This document shows, piece by piece, positions 1-6,860 of a DNA stretch of 64,000 bases. Position 1 is the first letter of the stretch. The number at the start of each line of letters is the position of its first letter. The DNA comes from Eubacteriales bacterium (GTDB taxonomy: Bacteria > Bacillota > Clostridia > Lachnospirales > Lachnospiraceae), in NCBI GenBank assembly GCA_030524175.1, contig JAUNHC010000026.1, positions 1-64,000 on the forward strand. Direction: 5' to 3'. A program made the translations under genes and the position numbers. Under the pieces are notes generated by a model. That model was not told where the DNA came from, ran no database searches, and worked only from the letters and a program-made list of their open reading frames with translations.

Positions 1-54
1 TCACGTACGGTTCTTAGAGGGGAAAGCGGTAGTAATACCGCCGACCCACTCGAT
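1..54 (+). mobile_element. Group II intron, 3' end (domain V remnant and domain VI)
   Basis: The window opens in the 3' half of a group II intron domain V (TCACGTACGGTTC, the usual end of the catalytic hairpin). Domain VI follows: GAG-GGG at about 18-23 can pair with CCC and CTC at 45-51, leaving A48 bulged as the expected branch-point adenosine, seven nucleotides from a 3' end in AT at 54. An inner stem pairs GCGGTA with TACCGC. The intron interrupts the coding sequence that continues at 55, so the preceding exon and the intron-encoded reverse transcriptase should lie to the left of the window. The exact 3' splice site is inferred from the AY-ending rule, not shown. Confidence 0.8.
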
Positions 55-531
55 GCAATCTATATCACAGAAGGTGGTTTAAAAGGAAGCATTGCCCACT
101 ACTTTTCGGGTGAGACTTTTTTATGTGCTGCCGGGATTACCCAGTATAAGAACATCCCGGCGATCCTGCAGGAATTAAAGCGGCGAAATCTGAAACACGT
201 AAATGAAGCGTATGACATGGACAAACTAATGCATACAGAAGTAAAACCCATAGAATGCCGTAATTGTGAATACAAGACAGATTGTCAAGCCTTTCGTCAA
301 TATATGACGTTTCCGGAGGATATGCAGAAAAGTATGCTCCAGATGACCTGTCCCCGCAAGGCACAAAAGCGGGAAATTATTCAAAAGGGCTGTACCCATG
401 TCTATGAGATCTGTCAAAGGCTCAATCTAACTTACACACGTTGTGTCTGGAATATGGATGAAGGCGGAGAATGGAAAGGACAGATAAAAGGAATTGACGA
501 CTATCTGTTTGAACAAAAACAAAATATATAA
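55..531 (+). CDS. DUF3854 (toprim-like) protein, C-terminal exon, partial
   Basis: The reading frame is open from the intron edge to TAA at 529-531. Its start (AIYITEGGLKG, then an AYDMD motif about 50 residues on) matches the toprim-like fold of DUF3854 proteins, which are found in replication and mobilisation regions of Gram-positive mobile elements. In toprim folds the first Glu-Gly and the later DxD-like segment bind metal. The C-terminal part is Cys-rich (CRNCEYKTDCQAF), which may be a small zinc site. The N-terminal half lies upstream of the group II intron and is outside the window. Function in the element (primase- or nickase-like) is inferred from the family only. Confidence 0.65.
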   Translation, partial: AIYITEGGLKGSIAHYFSGETFLCAAGITQYKNIPAILQELKRRNLKHVNEAYDMDKLMHTEVKPIECRNCEYKTDCQAFRQYMTFPEDMQKSMLQMTCPRKAQKREIIQKGCTHVYEICQRLNLTYTRCVWNMDEGGEWKGQIKGIDDYLFEQKQNI

Positions 532-535
532 TATA

Positions 536-562
536 TGGCCGGGCAGTTTGTCTGGCCATTTT
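536..562 (+). terminator. Weak intrinsic terminator-like hairpin
   Basis: TGGCCGGGCA at 536-545 pairs with TGTCTGGCCA at 549-558 (ten pairs, two of them G-T) and is followed by only four T residues. It lies between the DUF3854 exon and the sortase gene, so it may reduce rather than abolish read-through. Confidence 0.45.
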
Positions 563-576
563 GAAAGGAGCAAGTG

Positions 577-1371
577 ATGAAAAAAAATGTACTGTACCTA
601 ATACTGGTTTTGGTGCTTTTGCTGTCCGCAGTCGGTCTGCTTTTTGCACTCTGCAGCCTGTACGACACAAAAAAGGAATACCAAAAAGGGGAGGACACTT
701 ACCAGCATATTCAGGATGACTATGTAAAGATACCTGAAGATGAACCTGAGGATAATCTGAAACCTCCAGCCGGAGAAAAAGAAACTCCACGTCTTAGCAT
801 TAATTTTGAGGGGCTTCGGTCAATGAATCCGGATATTATAGGATGGATTGACATTCCGGGTGCAGGTATCAGCTATCCACTGGTGCAAGGTGATGACAAT
901 AGTTATTATCTCACGCATATGAGTAGTGGGGAATATGGAATTCATGGCAGCATCTTTATGGATGTCCATAATAAACCAGATTTTTCTGATGGCAATACTA
1001 TCATATATGGCCATAACATGAAAGATGGCACCATGTTTGCTGCTCTTGCTGCTTATCAAGACGTTGCCCTTTATAGTCAGTACCGGTATTTTTATATCTA
1101 TCTTCCGGGATACACGTTGGAGTACCAAATATTTTCCTGTTATTCCGGGCGGATTGGAGGCAGTGGGTACACCTATGCGTTCGAGCAGGAAGCAATCTTC
1201 AAGGATTTTCTTGAAAATATCAAGTCTTATGGGGCATATGAAACTAATGTAAATGTGGAAACTACAGATCGGATTGTGACGTTATCAACCTGTGTGAATA
1301 CAGACAGGAATTACCGGTATCTGATTCATGGCAAAGAAATACACAAAATGGAGGAAGAAAAACATGATTGA
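577..1371 (+). CDS. srtB: Class B sortase
   Basis: Membrane-anchored cysteine transpeptidase that covalently attaches surface proteins to the cell wall. One N-terminal membrane helix (about residues 4-25) is followed by a linker and the sortase barrel. The catalytic triad is visible: His about 146 in IIYGHNMKDG, Cys about 239 in the TLSTC motif, and Arg about 247 in NYRYLIHG. Length (264 aa) is normal for class B. ATG at 577 is preferred over GTG at 574 because AAAGGAG at 564-570 is then six bases away. Class B sortases of such elements recognise NPxTG-like signals. The probable substrate is the large VaFE-repeat protein at 47648-51307, which ends in an NPVKTGD signal. Confidence 0.9.
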   Translation: MKKNVLYLILVLVLLLSAVGLLFALCSLYDTKKEYQKGEDTYQHIQDDYVKIPEDEPEDNLKPPAGEKETPRLSINFEGLRSMNPDIIGWIDIPGAGISYPLVQGDDNSYYLTHMSSGEYGIHGSIFMDVHNKPDFSDGNTIIYGHNMKDGTMFAALAAYQDVALYSQYRYFYIYLPGYTLEYQIFSCYSGRIGGSGYTYAFEQEAIFKDFLENIKSYGAYETNVNVETTDRIVTLSTCVNTDRNYRYLIHGKEIHKMEEEKHD

Positions 1372-1777
1372 TTTTGAATATGCAAAATGTATCGCTGAAT
1401 TACTAACAGACGAAACCTTGACAGAAGATATATTCTGTCTACGGATGCAGGCCATACAGCGGCTTCGTGCGATTACAGCCCAATTTGAGAAAGAAGGATT
1501 CTTGGAAGAACTGGTGGAACAGGTGTTTAAAAAGAAAGCTGCATTTCTCATGGAGGCGACCTCTAAAACACAGATAGAAAAAATTATGAAACCGAGCACA
1601 CCGCATTATTCCTGTGGAAATTTCTATCCGGGAAGCTGCTATCATGTGGAGGAAGAGGAACTACTTATTTGGTCACGAACTTCCATGCTTGGACCGATGA
1701 TCCCATCTGCCCAGAAACGGTTTGAAGAGTTGTTTGAAAAATATTGCTGCAAGGAAGATACAGACCTGGCTGCTTAG
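1364..1777 (+). CDS. Conserved hypothetical protein (137 aa)
   Basis: Not recognised as a named family. The protein is soluble, mainly helical and acidic at its start, with a Cys-containing central stretch (SCGNFYPGSCYHV). ATG 1364 overlaps the sortase stop by eight bases and has GGAGG at 1350-1354, so the gene is translationally coupled to the sortase. Its placement between sortase and the PAPS-reductase-like gene suggests one operon running from about 577 to 3096. No function is proposed. Confidence 0.7.
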   Translation: MIDFEYAKCIAELLTDETLTEDIFCLRMQAIQRLRAITAQFEKEGFLEELVEQVFKKKAAFLMEATSKTQIEKIMKPSTPHYSCGNFYPGSCYHVEEEELLIWSRTSMLGPMIPSAQKRFEELFEKYCCKEDTDLAA

Positions 1778-1810
1778 GAATGGGGAATAGGATGATAGGG
1801 AGGAAATAAC

Positions 1811-2875
1811 ATGTATATCCAAAATAAAGATCTCAAATATCAGGAATGGGCCTATGCCCAGCGGAAATATCTGCCCTATGAGGAAAAGGTCAAACTGGCT
1901 ATCCGGAGGATTAAGGAATGGGACGAATACTGGGGCGGGATGGTTTATGTCAGCTTCAGCGGTGGATTGGATTCTACCGTACTTCTGGCATTGGTACGCA
2001 TGACACTTGGTAAAAAGATACCGGCTGTGTTTTGTAATTCGGGATTAGAATATCCCGAAATCGTATCATTTGCGAGAAAGGCAGAGCAGCATGGCGACTT
2101 TGAAGAGATACGGCCGGAGAAGAATTTCCGTCAGGTCATTCTGGAAGAAGGGTATCCGGTCATCAGCAAAGAAAATGCCGGGAAAATGCGCAAACTCAGG
2201 CATGGCAATCTTTCACCCCGCTATCGGAATTATTTGTTGAATGGTGATGAAAGGGGAAAGTTTGGAATGCTTCCGAAGAAATGGCAGAAGTATATCAATG
2301 CACCATTTGAAATTTCAGAAAAATGCTGCGATATTATGAAGAAAAAGCCTTTTCTAAAATATGTGAAGCGGACTGGACGTTATCCTTTCATGAGGATTTC
2401 TCAGGATGAATCCTTTCGGAGAGCACACCAATATTCCAAAACTGGCTGCAATGTATACGACGGCTCTACAATTAAGAGTCAGCCGTTAGGTCCGTGGACA
2501 AAGCAGGATGTTATGAGGTTCGCCTATGAACATCTGGGTGAAAAGATTGTTTTACCAGATGGGAGTTCTTACATCTTTGATATTTGCAGTGTATATGGGA
2601 CGATACATAAGGATACTCAGGGAATCTTTCATTTGACAGGGGAACAGCGCACCGGATGTATGTATTGTGCATTTGGGGTCACAGAAGAACCGGAACCAAA
2701 CCGTTTTCAGCGGATGCAGTCTGCATATCCCAAAAGATATGATTTATGCATGAAACCAACGGAGGTTGGGGGACTGGGAATGAAACGAGTGCTGCAGTAT
2801 ATGGATGTCCCCTGCGAAACATGGGAATCTGTTGGTCAGATGTCCCTGAATTTTGAAGATGAAAAAGTAGCATAA
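1811..2875 (+). CDS. Phosphoadenosine phosphosulfate reductase-family protein
   Basis: Adenine nucleotide alpha-hydrolase fold with a clear PP-loop (SGGLDST at about residues 50-56) and the downstream VFCNSGLEYPE segment that typifies PAPS-reductase-like enzymes. A second conserved block (EKCCDIMKKKP) and a C-terminal Cys pair (GCMYCAFG) could bind a metal or an Fe-S cluster. At 354 aa it is longer than classic CysH. Family members on plasmids, phages and ICEs are usually not sulfate-assimilation enzymes, and none of the other genes of that pathway are nearby. Related proteins include IbrA and DndC-type sulfur-transfer or AMP-forming enzymes. The substrate here is unknown. RBS GGGAGGAAATAAC precedes ATG 1811. 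Confidence 0.8.
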   Translation: MYIQNKDLKYQEWAYAQRKYLPYEEKVKLAIRRIKEWDEYWGGMVYVSFSGGLDSTVLLALVRMTLGKKIPAVFCNSGLEYPEIVSFARKAEQHGDFEEIRPEKNFRQVILEEGYPVISKENAGKMRKLRHGNLSPRYRNYLLNGDERGKFGMLPKKWQKYINAPFEISEKCCDIMKKKPFLKYVKRTGRYPFMRISQDESFRRAHQYSKTGCNVYDGSTIKSQPLGPWTKQDVMRFAYEHLGEKIVLPDGSSYIFDICSVYGTIHKDTQGIFHLTGEQRTGCMYCAFGVTEEPEPNRFQRMQSAYPKRYDLCMKPTEVGGLGMKRVLQYMDVPCETWESVGQMSLNFEDEKVA

Positions 2876-2886
2876 AGGAGAAAGAA

Positions 2887-3096
2887 ATGACAATACGGGA
2901 AGCTGGTAAAGGAATTGTAACAGCTGGCGGGGGATATTATCTCATTGGCTATGTGGATGAAGACGGCGATGATGCAGAGACTTGTTTTTATGCTTACGAT
3001 ATAAAAGAGCTTCATGAATTATACCGTGATTTCTGTAAAGAAAATGGGATAAAACAGAATACCGTCCGATACATTACACACGATTGGAAAGGATAG
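2887..3096 (+). CDS. Small conserved hypothetical protein (69 aa)
   Basis: An acidic 69-residue protein starting at ATG 2887 behind AAAGGAG, eleven bases after the PAPS-reductase-like stop, and ending just before a strong terminator. It is therefore the last gene of the sortase operon. No known domain was recognised. It contains a Gly-rich start (TAGGGYYLIGYVDEDGDD) suggestive of a small beta fold. It may act with the upstream PP-loop protein, but this is only an inference from position. Confidence 0.6.
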   Translation: MTIREAGKGIVTAGGGYYLIGYVDEDGDDAETCFYAYDIKELHELYRDFCKENGIKQNTVRYITHDWKG

Positions 3097-3102
3097 TATG
3101 CG

Positions 3103-3131
3103 GGCACCGGCAAAATTGCTGGTGCCTTTTT
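3103..3131 (+). terminator. Intrinsic terminator of the sortase operon
   Basis: GGCACCGGCAA pairs with TTGCTGGTGCC (one G-T pair, two-base loop), followed by five T residues at 3127-3131. Confidence 0.9.
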
Positions 3132-3140
3132 CAAAATGTT

Positions 3141-3182
3141 TTGCGTTTCACGTATACATCACGTATGTAATAAGTATAAAAC
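3141..3182 (+). promoter_or_regulatory. parMR promoter overlapped by 11-bp repeats
   Basis: TTGCGT (3141-3146) lies 17 bases before TATGTA (3164-3169), a plausible sigma-A promoter. Three 11-bp units follow one another exactly: ACGTATACATC (3150), ACGTATGTAAT (3161) and AAGTATAAAAC (3172). In type II partition systems ParR binds 11-bp iterons around the par promoter and represses it, so these repeats may be an operator and a centromere half-site. The third unit is the weakest match. Confidence 0.5.
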
Positions 3183-3203
3183 AAACACAAAGGAGTAGAT
3201 TTT

Positions 3204-4142
3204 ATGATTAAAAGAGTAAGGATCGCAATAGACCACGGAAACCGGAATATGAAAACCATAAACCATGTATTTACCACGGGCATTGAAAGTAATGATTTAA
3301 AGCCAGGAAGGGGAATCCCCTATCTTGCATACAAAGGTAAGTATTATACGCTTTCCACCCGCAGGATGCCCTATCAAAGGGACAAGACACAAGACTTCCG
3401 GTATTTTTCACTGACACTTATTGCGATTGCGAAAGAGCTTGAAGATAATCCACAGATTAAGGAAGGGGATATTGTTCAGGTGCAGCTGCCGATTGGACTG
3501 CCACCCAAGCATTTTGCGGAATTGTATGAACACTATGAACAATACTTTAAGGGGGATACCGGTATTATGCATTTTGCCTATAGCGGGAGAGATTATGATA
3601 TTTCAATCACAGATGTTATGGCGTTCCCTCAGAATTATGCAGCACTGATGTACTACGTGGAAAATGCCAGTGAAATCCCTAAACTTGTTGGTGTGGATAT
3701 TGGAGGGTTTACAACGGATTACCTGATGCTCCGTCATGGAAATCTGGATATGAGCTGTTGTGATTCCCTTGAGAATGGTATTATCAACCTTTATAATTCG
3801 GTGTCGTCCAAGATACGTGCAGAGTATGACATGCTTTTGGAAGAGGAGGATATTGATAGTATCATAAGGGGGAAGATACAGTATTATGATGACAGAGTGG
3901 TCGTAGCCGTAAAGCAGCAAGTTCAGGATTTTGTGACTGATCTGCTGTCTTCTCTGCGTGAAAGAGGGATTGATACCAAAAGCACCTATATGGTATTCAT
4001 TGGCGGCGGAGCCATGCTCTTAAAAGATTACATCATTGCGTCTGGGAAGTTGTCTAAATATCGTTTTATTGAAGACCTTTCTGCAAATGCCAAAGGCAAT
4101 GACCTTTTGTATCAGTTACAGGAGCGTGAGGCGCATGACTGA
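3204..4142 (+). CDS. parM: ParM/StbA-family actin-like segregation ATPase
   Basis: Actin-like ATPase that forms filaments to push plasmid copies apart. The phosphate-1 motif is at the start (IAIDHGNRNMK). The phosphate-2/core motif VGVDIGGFTTDYLML lies near the middle, and the adenosine motif FIGGGAMLL is near the C terminus. Length (312 aa) fits ParM/Alp7A. ATG 3204 has AAAGGAG nine bases upstream. The stop overlaps the start of the small downstream gene by eight bases, as expected for a ParM-ParR pair. Its presence suggests the element replicates, at least transiently, as a plasmid-like circle. Confidence 0.85.
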   Translation: MIKRVRIAIDHGNRNMKTINHVFTTGIESNDLKPGRGIPYLAYKGKYYTLSTRRMPYQRDKTQDFRYFSLTLIAIAKELEDNPQIKEGDIVQVQLPIGLPPKHFAELYEHYEQYFKGDTGIMHFAYSGRDYDISITDVMAFPQNYAALMYYVENASEIPKLVGVDIGGFTTDYLMLRHGNLDMSCCDSLENGIINLYNSVSSKIRAEYDMLLEEEDIDSIIRGKIQYYDDRVVVAVKQQVQDFVTDLLSSLRERGIDTKSTYMVFIGGGAMLLKDYIIASGKLSKYRFIEDLSANAKGNDLLYQLQEREAHD

Positions 4143-4506
4143 GAAAAAATACCCGTTTAAATTTACCATTGAATTCAATAAAAATATTCCACAGCATATA
4201 CAAGCGGTAGAAATCCTGAACAGTCTCCCACGCCGAGAAAAGGCAGAATACCTTGCAAAAGCCATCCTCTGTTATGAAGGGAAACTTGAACAGGGAGACA
4301 ATTTGGTAGATGCGGATATCCTGAAGCATATGATCCGTCAGATCATATCTGAGGAGTTTGAACCACTCTCACAAAATGAAGAAATAAAAACTGTCAACTC
4401 AGAGCCGGTGATTGATGTATCCGATAAAACAGATATAGATGGCCGGAATCCCGATTTTCTAAAAAATCTCACACGCAGCATGGCAGCATTTCGAGGTCAA
4501 ATCTAA
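4135..4506 (+). CDS. Probable ParR-like centromere-binding adaptor
   Basis: A 123-aa charged protein encoded directly after, and overlapping, the ParM gene. The N-terminal part (PFKFTIEFNKNIPQHIQAVEILNSLPRR, in pieces) resembles a short beta strand followed by helices, as in ribbon-helix-helix ParR proteins. The rest is acidic and probably flexible, suited to contacting filaments. Assignment rests on gene order, size and the 11-bp repeats on both sides of the operon, since sequence similarity of ParR proteins is usually very low. Start ATG 4135 is chosen because it is coupled to the ParM stop. Confidence 0.6.
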   Translation: MTEKKYPFKFTIEFNKNIPQHIQAVEILNSLPRREKAEYLAKAILCYEGKLEQGDNLVDADILKHMIRQIISEEFEPLSQNEEIKTVNSEPVIDVSDKTDIDGRNPDFLKNLTRSMAAFRGQI

Positions 4507-4509
4507 AAA

Positions 4510-4534
4510 AGCAGGGGGTAACTCCTGCTCTTTT
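4510..4534 (+). terminator. Intrinsic terminator after parMR
   Basis: AGCAGG and CCTGCT flank an eight-base loop and are followed by CTTTT. An A-run on the left side could allow it to work on the minus strand as well. Confidence 0.75.
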
Positions 4535-4572
4535 CTATACATTCCATATATACGCTGCTTTTGGTTAAACCT

Positions 4573-4616
4573 ACAGAAATCCCACAGACTTCTCACAGAT
4601 AACTCACAGATTCGTA
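4573..4616 (+). repeat. Four phased 11-bp direct repeats (candidate centromere)
   Basis: ACAGA recurs at 4573, 4584, 4595 and 4606, exactly 11 bases apart; the first three units share ACAGANNNCYC and the fourth is degenerate. Eleven-base phasing is the hallmark of ParR-binding centromeres such as parC of plasmid R1. The array lies downstream of parMR and before the XRE gene. Alternative readings are replication iterons or an operator for the XRE regulator. Confidence 0.6.
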
Positions 4617-4648
4617 TTGTATACTTCTAATAAAAGATGATGTAAAGG

Positions 4649-4987
4649 TTATTCTGGATTTTTTGGATACAGGCCTTTTCGCAGACCTTCAATTACTTTT
4701 ACAGCTACAGCTAAATCTTCTTCTGTAAAATAGGATAATTCTTGATTGATAACGGCAAGAAGTGTACTTTTTTTGCTCTCAGAATCTTCTGCATGAAAAA
4801 TGTCTTGAAGGTTCATATAATCAATGATTGTACATAAGGTATCAAAACGTGGATTTGCATCGTAATTTTCAATATCTGCCACTGTACGGAGGGCAAGTCC
4901 CATTTCATGGGCAAGTTCTGATTGCGTTAACCCCATTTGTATACGCCCTGCTTTGACCAAATCCCCTAATGTTTTTATGTAATTCAT
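4649..4987 (-). CDS. XRE-family transcriptional regulator
   Basis: A 112-aa protein with an N-terminal Cro/CI-type helix-turn-helix at about residues 6-60 (MGLTQSELAHEMGLALRTVADIEN). The C-terminal tail is helical, of unknown role. Start ATG 4987 is chosen over GTG 4996 because GAGGTG then lies at a good distance. It faces the sigma-like and Orf8-like genes divergently, the same arrangement as orf9-orf7-orf8 of Tn916, where the repressor controls excision and transfer functions. A role as element repressor is inferred from this layout. Confidence 0.8.
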   Translation of the reverse strand: MNYIKTLGDLVKAGRIQMGLTQSELAHEMGLALRTVADIENYDANPRFDTLCTIIDYMNLQDIFHAEDSESKKSTLLAVINQELSYFTEEDLAVAVKVIEGLRKGLYPKNPE

Positions 4988-5353
4988 CCTTTTCACCTCA
5001 CTTGATACCTATATTTTAACGTAAAATCTGCATATGATAAACGCGCTATAATACGCATACATAAGTAATATAATACTTGTTACGGTTTTGTTCAAAGAAG
5101 GGAATATTTAACTTGACGAAATCACTTCAGTTAAAGGGGAACATCCTCCCATTAAAAAAACCTTAGGCAAGAAAGCGTGGTATCAGGCTCTTTTATATGC
5201 ACTATATGCAATACAAAAATTAATTTTTTACTCACAAACTACCGAATCGGTTCTAAACTGGTTCGGTTTTTTTGTGTCGAAAATTGCAAATCATTGTCGT
5301 TCGCCACCTCCAGAATTTCGTAACTCGTTAATCGAAATTCGGAGGATAAAATA
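4988..5353. promoter_or_regulatory. Divergent intergenic region with internal terminator
   Basis: No gene is visible in these 366 bases between the XRE gene and the sigma-like gene. TATAAT occurs at 5047-5052 and 5069-5074 but without convincing -35 boxes. A sequence near 5052-5075 (ACGCATACATAAGTAATATAA) resembles the repeats upstream of parM. A strong plus-strand terminator hairpin sits at 5242-5273, upstream of the sigma-like gene, so a short leader or small RNA from this region is possible. Confidence 0.4.
5242..5273 (+). terminator. Terminator or attenuator upstream of the sigma-like gene
   Basis: CCGAATCGGTT pairs with AACTGGTTCGG (two G-T pairs, CTA loop) and is followed by seven T residues. 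It is not preceded by a protein gene on this strand, so it ends a leader transcript or small RNA, or attenuates the downstream gene. Confidence 0.8.
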
Positions 5354-5794
5354 GTGAAAAATAAAGATACCTATGCGAAAAAGATTCAAAATACATTTAC
5401 AGCTTACGTGGTACTCTCAGTAGAAGGCAGACGAAAGAAATATCTGGCAAAGAGAAACCGGGTAGAGATCATGGAGGAGTATCTGGAGGAAGATTCCATA
5501 ACAGAGCCGTCCGTCCATTTTGAGGAGTTCTATGATAAGTACATAAAGGAAGATATTTTAGAAAAGGAAAGCCAGGGAACCTATCTTCCGTGGGATGAAC
5601 TCTCAGACCGCAACCTTGTTGCTGCAATCCGTCTTCTAAAGCAGGGCGAGCGGGAACTGCTCTTCCAGCATATTTTTGAGGAGAAGACTTTTGATGAGAT
5701 CAGCAGGGAAACTGGTGAGGCCAGAAACAAGGTGGAGAACCGATATTACTATGCGGTAAAGAAAATACGCAGTTGGATGGGAGGAATACAGTAA
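5354..5794 (+). CDS. Sigma-70-like regulator (Tn916 Orf7-like)
   Basis: A 146-aa protein whose C-terminal third looks like sigma region 4: acidic helix, LLKQGERELLFQHIFEEKTFDEISRETG, then a recognition helix ending in a basic YYYAVKKIRSW segment. No complete region 2 is visible. GTG 5354 is used because GGAGG lies eight bases upstream. The stop overlaps the next start as TAATG. In Tn916 the equivalent pair lies just upstream of xis and int. Here a large cargo island follows instead. It probably activates transfer or excision genes. Confidence 0.75.
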   Translation: MKNKDTYAKKIQNTFTAYVVLSVEGRRKKYLAKRNRVEIMEEYLEEDSITEPSVHFEEFYDKYIKEDILEKESQGTYLPWDELSDRNLVAAIRLLKQGERELLFQHIFEEKTFDEISRETGEARNKVENRYYYAVKKIRSWMGGIQ

Positions 5795-5982
5795 TGGACT
5801 TTGAAATTTTGTTACAACAGGCAAAGGATGGAAGCCAGAGCGCAGTGCTGGAGATTGTGGAGATGTATAAGCCGTTGCTGATTAAAAATGCCATTGTAGA
5901 TGGTATATTTGATGAAGATTTGTATCAGGAACTGGTAAAGGTTCTGCTTTTGTGCATCAAACGATATAAGGTAATTGAGTAA
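5794..5982 (+). CDS. Helix-turn-helix protein (Tn916 Orf8-like)
   Basis: A 62-aa protein matching the small HTH_16/Orf8 family: FEILLQQAKDGSQSAVLEIVEMYKPLL and a conserved acidic DLYQEL segment. Start ATG 5794 is preferred because it overlaps the previous stop and GGGAGG precedes it. The family always accompanies the sigma-like gene in Tn916-type regulatory units and is thought to take part in their regulation. Nothing in the sequence reveals its DNA target. Confidence 0.75.
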   Translation: MDFEILLQQAKDGSQSAVLEIVEMYKPLLIKNAIVDGIFDEDLYQELVKVLLLCIKRYKVIE

Positions 5983-5992
5983 CATATACGTG

Positions 5993-6014
5993 TCCGGCGG
6001 TTTTATCCGCCGGA
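5993..6014 (+). terminator. Perfect hairpin after the Orf8-like gene
   Basis: TCCGGCGG and CCGCCGGA form an eight-base-pair stem with a six-base loop. There is no T-run, so it may stabilise the mRNA end rather than terminate by itself. Confidence 0.45.
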
Positions 6015-6102
6015 TACAGCGTAAATTTAATACACAGAGGTGTAATGAATTAGTTTCTGTGGGAAAAATATACTAGCATTTTAATGATACATTTCGGATG
6101 GC

Positions 6103-6131
6103 TTGTCATAGTAAGATAGCAATGTTATACT
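6103..6131 (+). promoter_or_regulatory. Promoter of two-component module 1
   Basis: TTGTCA (6103-6108) and TATACT (6126-6131) are separated by exactly 17 bases, about 40 bases before the response-regulator start. It is a near-consensus sigma-A promoter. Confidence 0.7.
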
Positions 6132-6173
6132 TTTAGAAAAATATTATGCCGCTTGGAAAGGGGAAAATAGAGA

Positions 6174-6860
6174 TTGAGAATTTTAATTGTTGAGGATGAC
6201 GCAGGGTTGTCCAGAGGCATTACTTTTACCTTGGAGAGGGAGGGGTATCAGGTGGAATGCTGTTCTGGTTATGAGCAGGGGCTTGAAAAGGTTCAAAAGT
6301 CACCACCGGAGCTAATCCTTTTGGACTGGAACCTTCCTGATGGAGATGGATTAGAACTATGTAAGAAAATCAGGGATTTTTCCCATGTGCCAATTTTGAT
6401 GATAACTGCAAGAGATATGGAAATGGATGAGGTGATGTGTCTGGAATGCGGAGCCGATGATTATATAGCCAAGCCATTTTCTTTAGCAGTACTAAAAGCC
6501 AGAGTTTCGGCCCTTTCCAGACGTTATAATCTAGGAACAGGGACTGGTGGGATACTGGTATCCGGAGATATTCACATAGATGGAGCGGGGATGAAGGCAT
6601 ACAAAGGGGATAGAGCACTGGAGCTTAGTTTGACAGAATTTCGCTTGCTGAAATATTTTTTAGAAAATAAAAACCAGGTATTGCTGAAAGAACAAATCTT
6701 GGAATATGTGTGGGATATGGGCGGCACTTTTGTGGAGGAAAATACCTTAACTGTAAATATTGGCCGTTTGCGCCGAAAGCTGAGAGCAGATTCCTCCAGT
6801 CCTGTATATATTAAAACCATTCATGGCATGGGATATTTGTGGGAGGAACGCCATGACTGA
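6174..6860 (+). CDS. OmpR/PhoB-family response regulator, module 1
   Basis: Receiver domain (residues 1-118) with acidic pocket VEDD, phosphoacceptor Asp51 in LLDWNLPDGDG and the conserved Lys in IAKPF. It is joined to a C-terminal winged helix (about 128-226) ending in IKTIHGMGYLW. The start is TTG 6174, eleven bases after an AAAGGGG site; no nearby ATG keeps the receiver complete. The gene overlaps the sensor kinase by eight bases. The likely regulon includes the two operons that share TGACA-N4-TGTCA sites at 7831 and 12506. Family members next to ABC transporters respond to bacitracin or lantibiotic-type peptides. Confidence 0.9.
   Translation: MRILIVEDDAGLSRGITFTLEREGYQVECCSGYEQGLEKVQKSPPELILLDWNLPDGDGLELCKKIRDFSHVPILMITARDMEMDEVMCLECGADDYIAKPFSLAVLKARVSALSRRYNLGTGTGGILVSGDIHIDGAGMKAYKGDRALELSLTEFRLLKYFLENKNQVLLKEQILEYVWDMGGTFVEENTLTVNIGRLRRKLRADSSSPVYIKTIHGMGYLWEERHD

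Noticed and set aside
5047-5074. Two TATAAT sequences as promoters of the sigma-like gene
   Set aside because: No suitable -35 box is found at 16-18 bases upstream of either.
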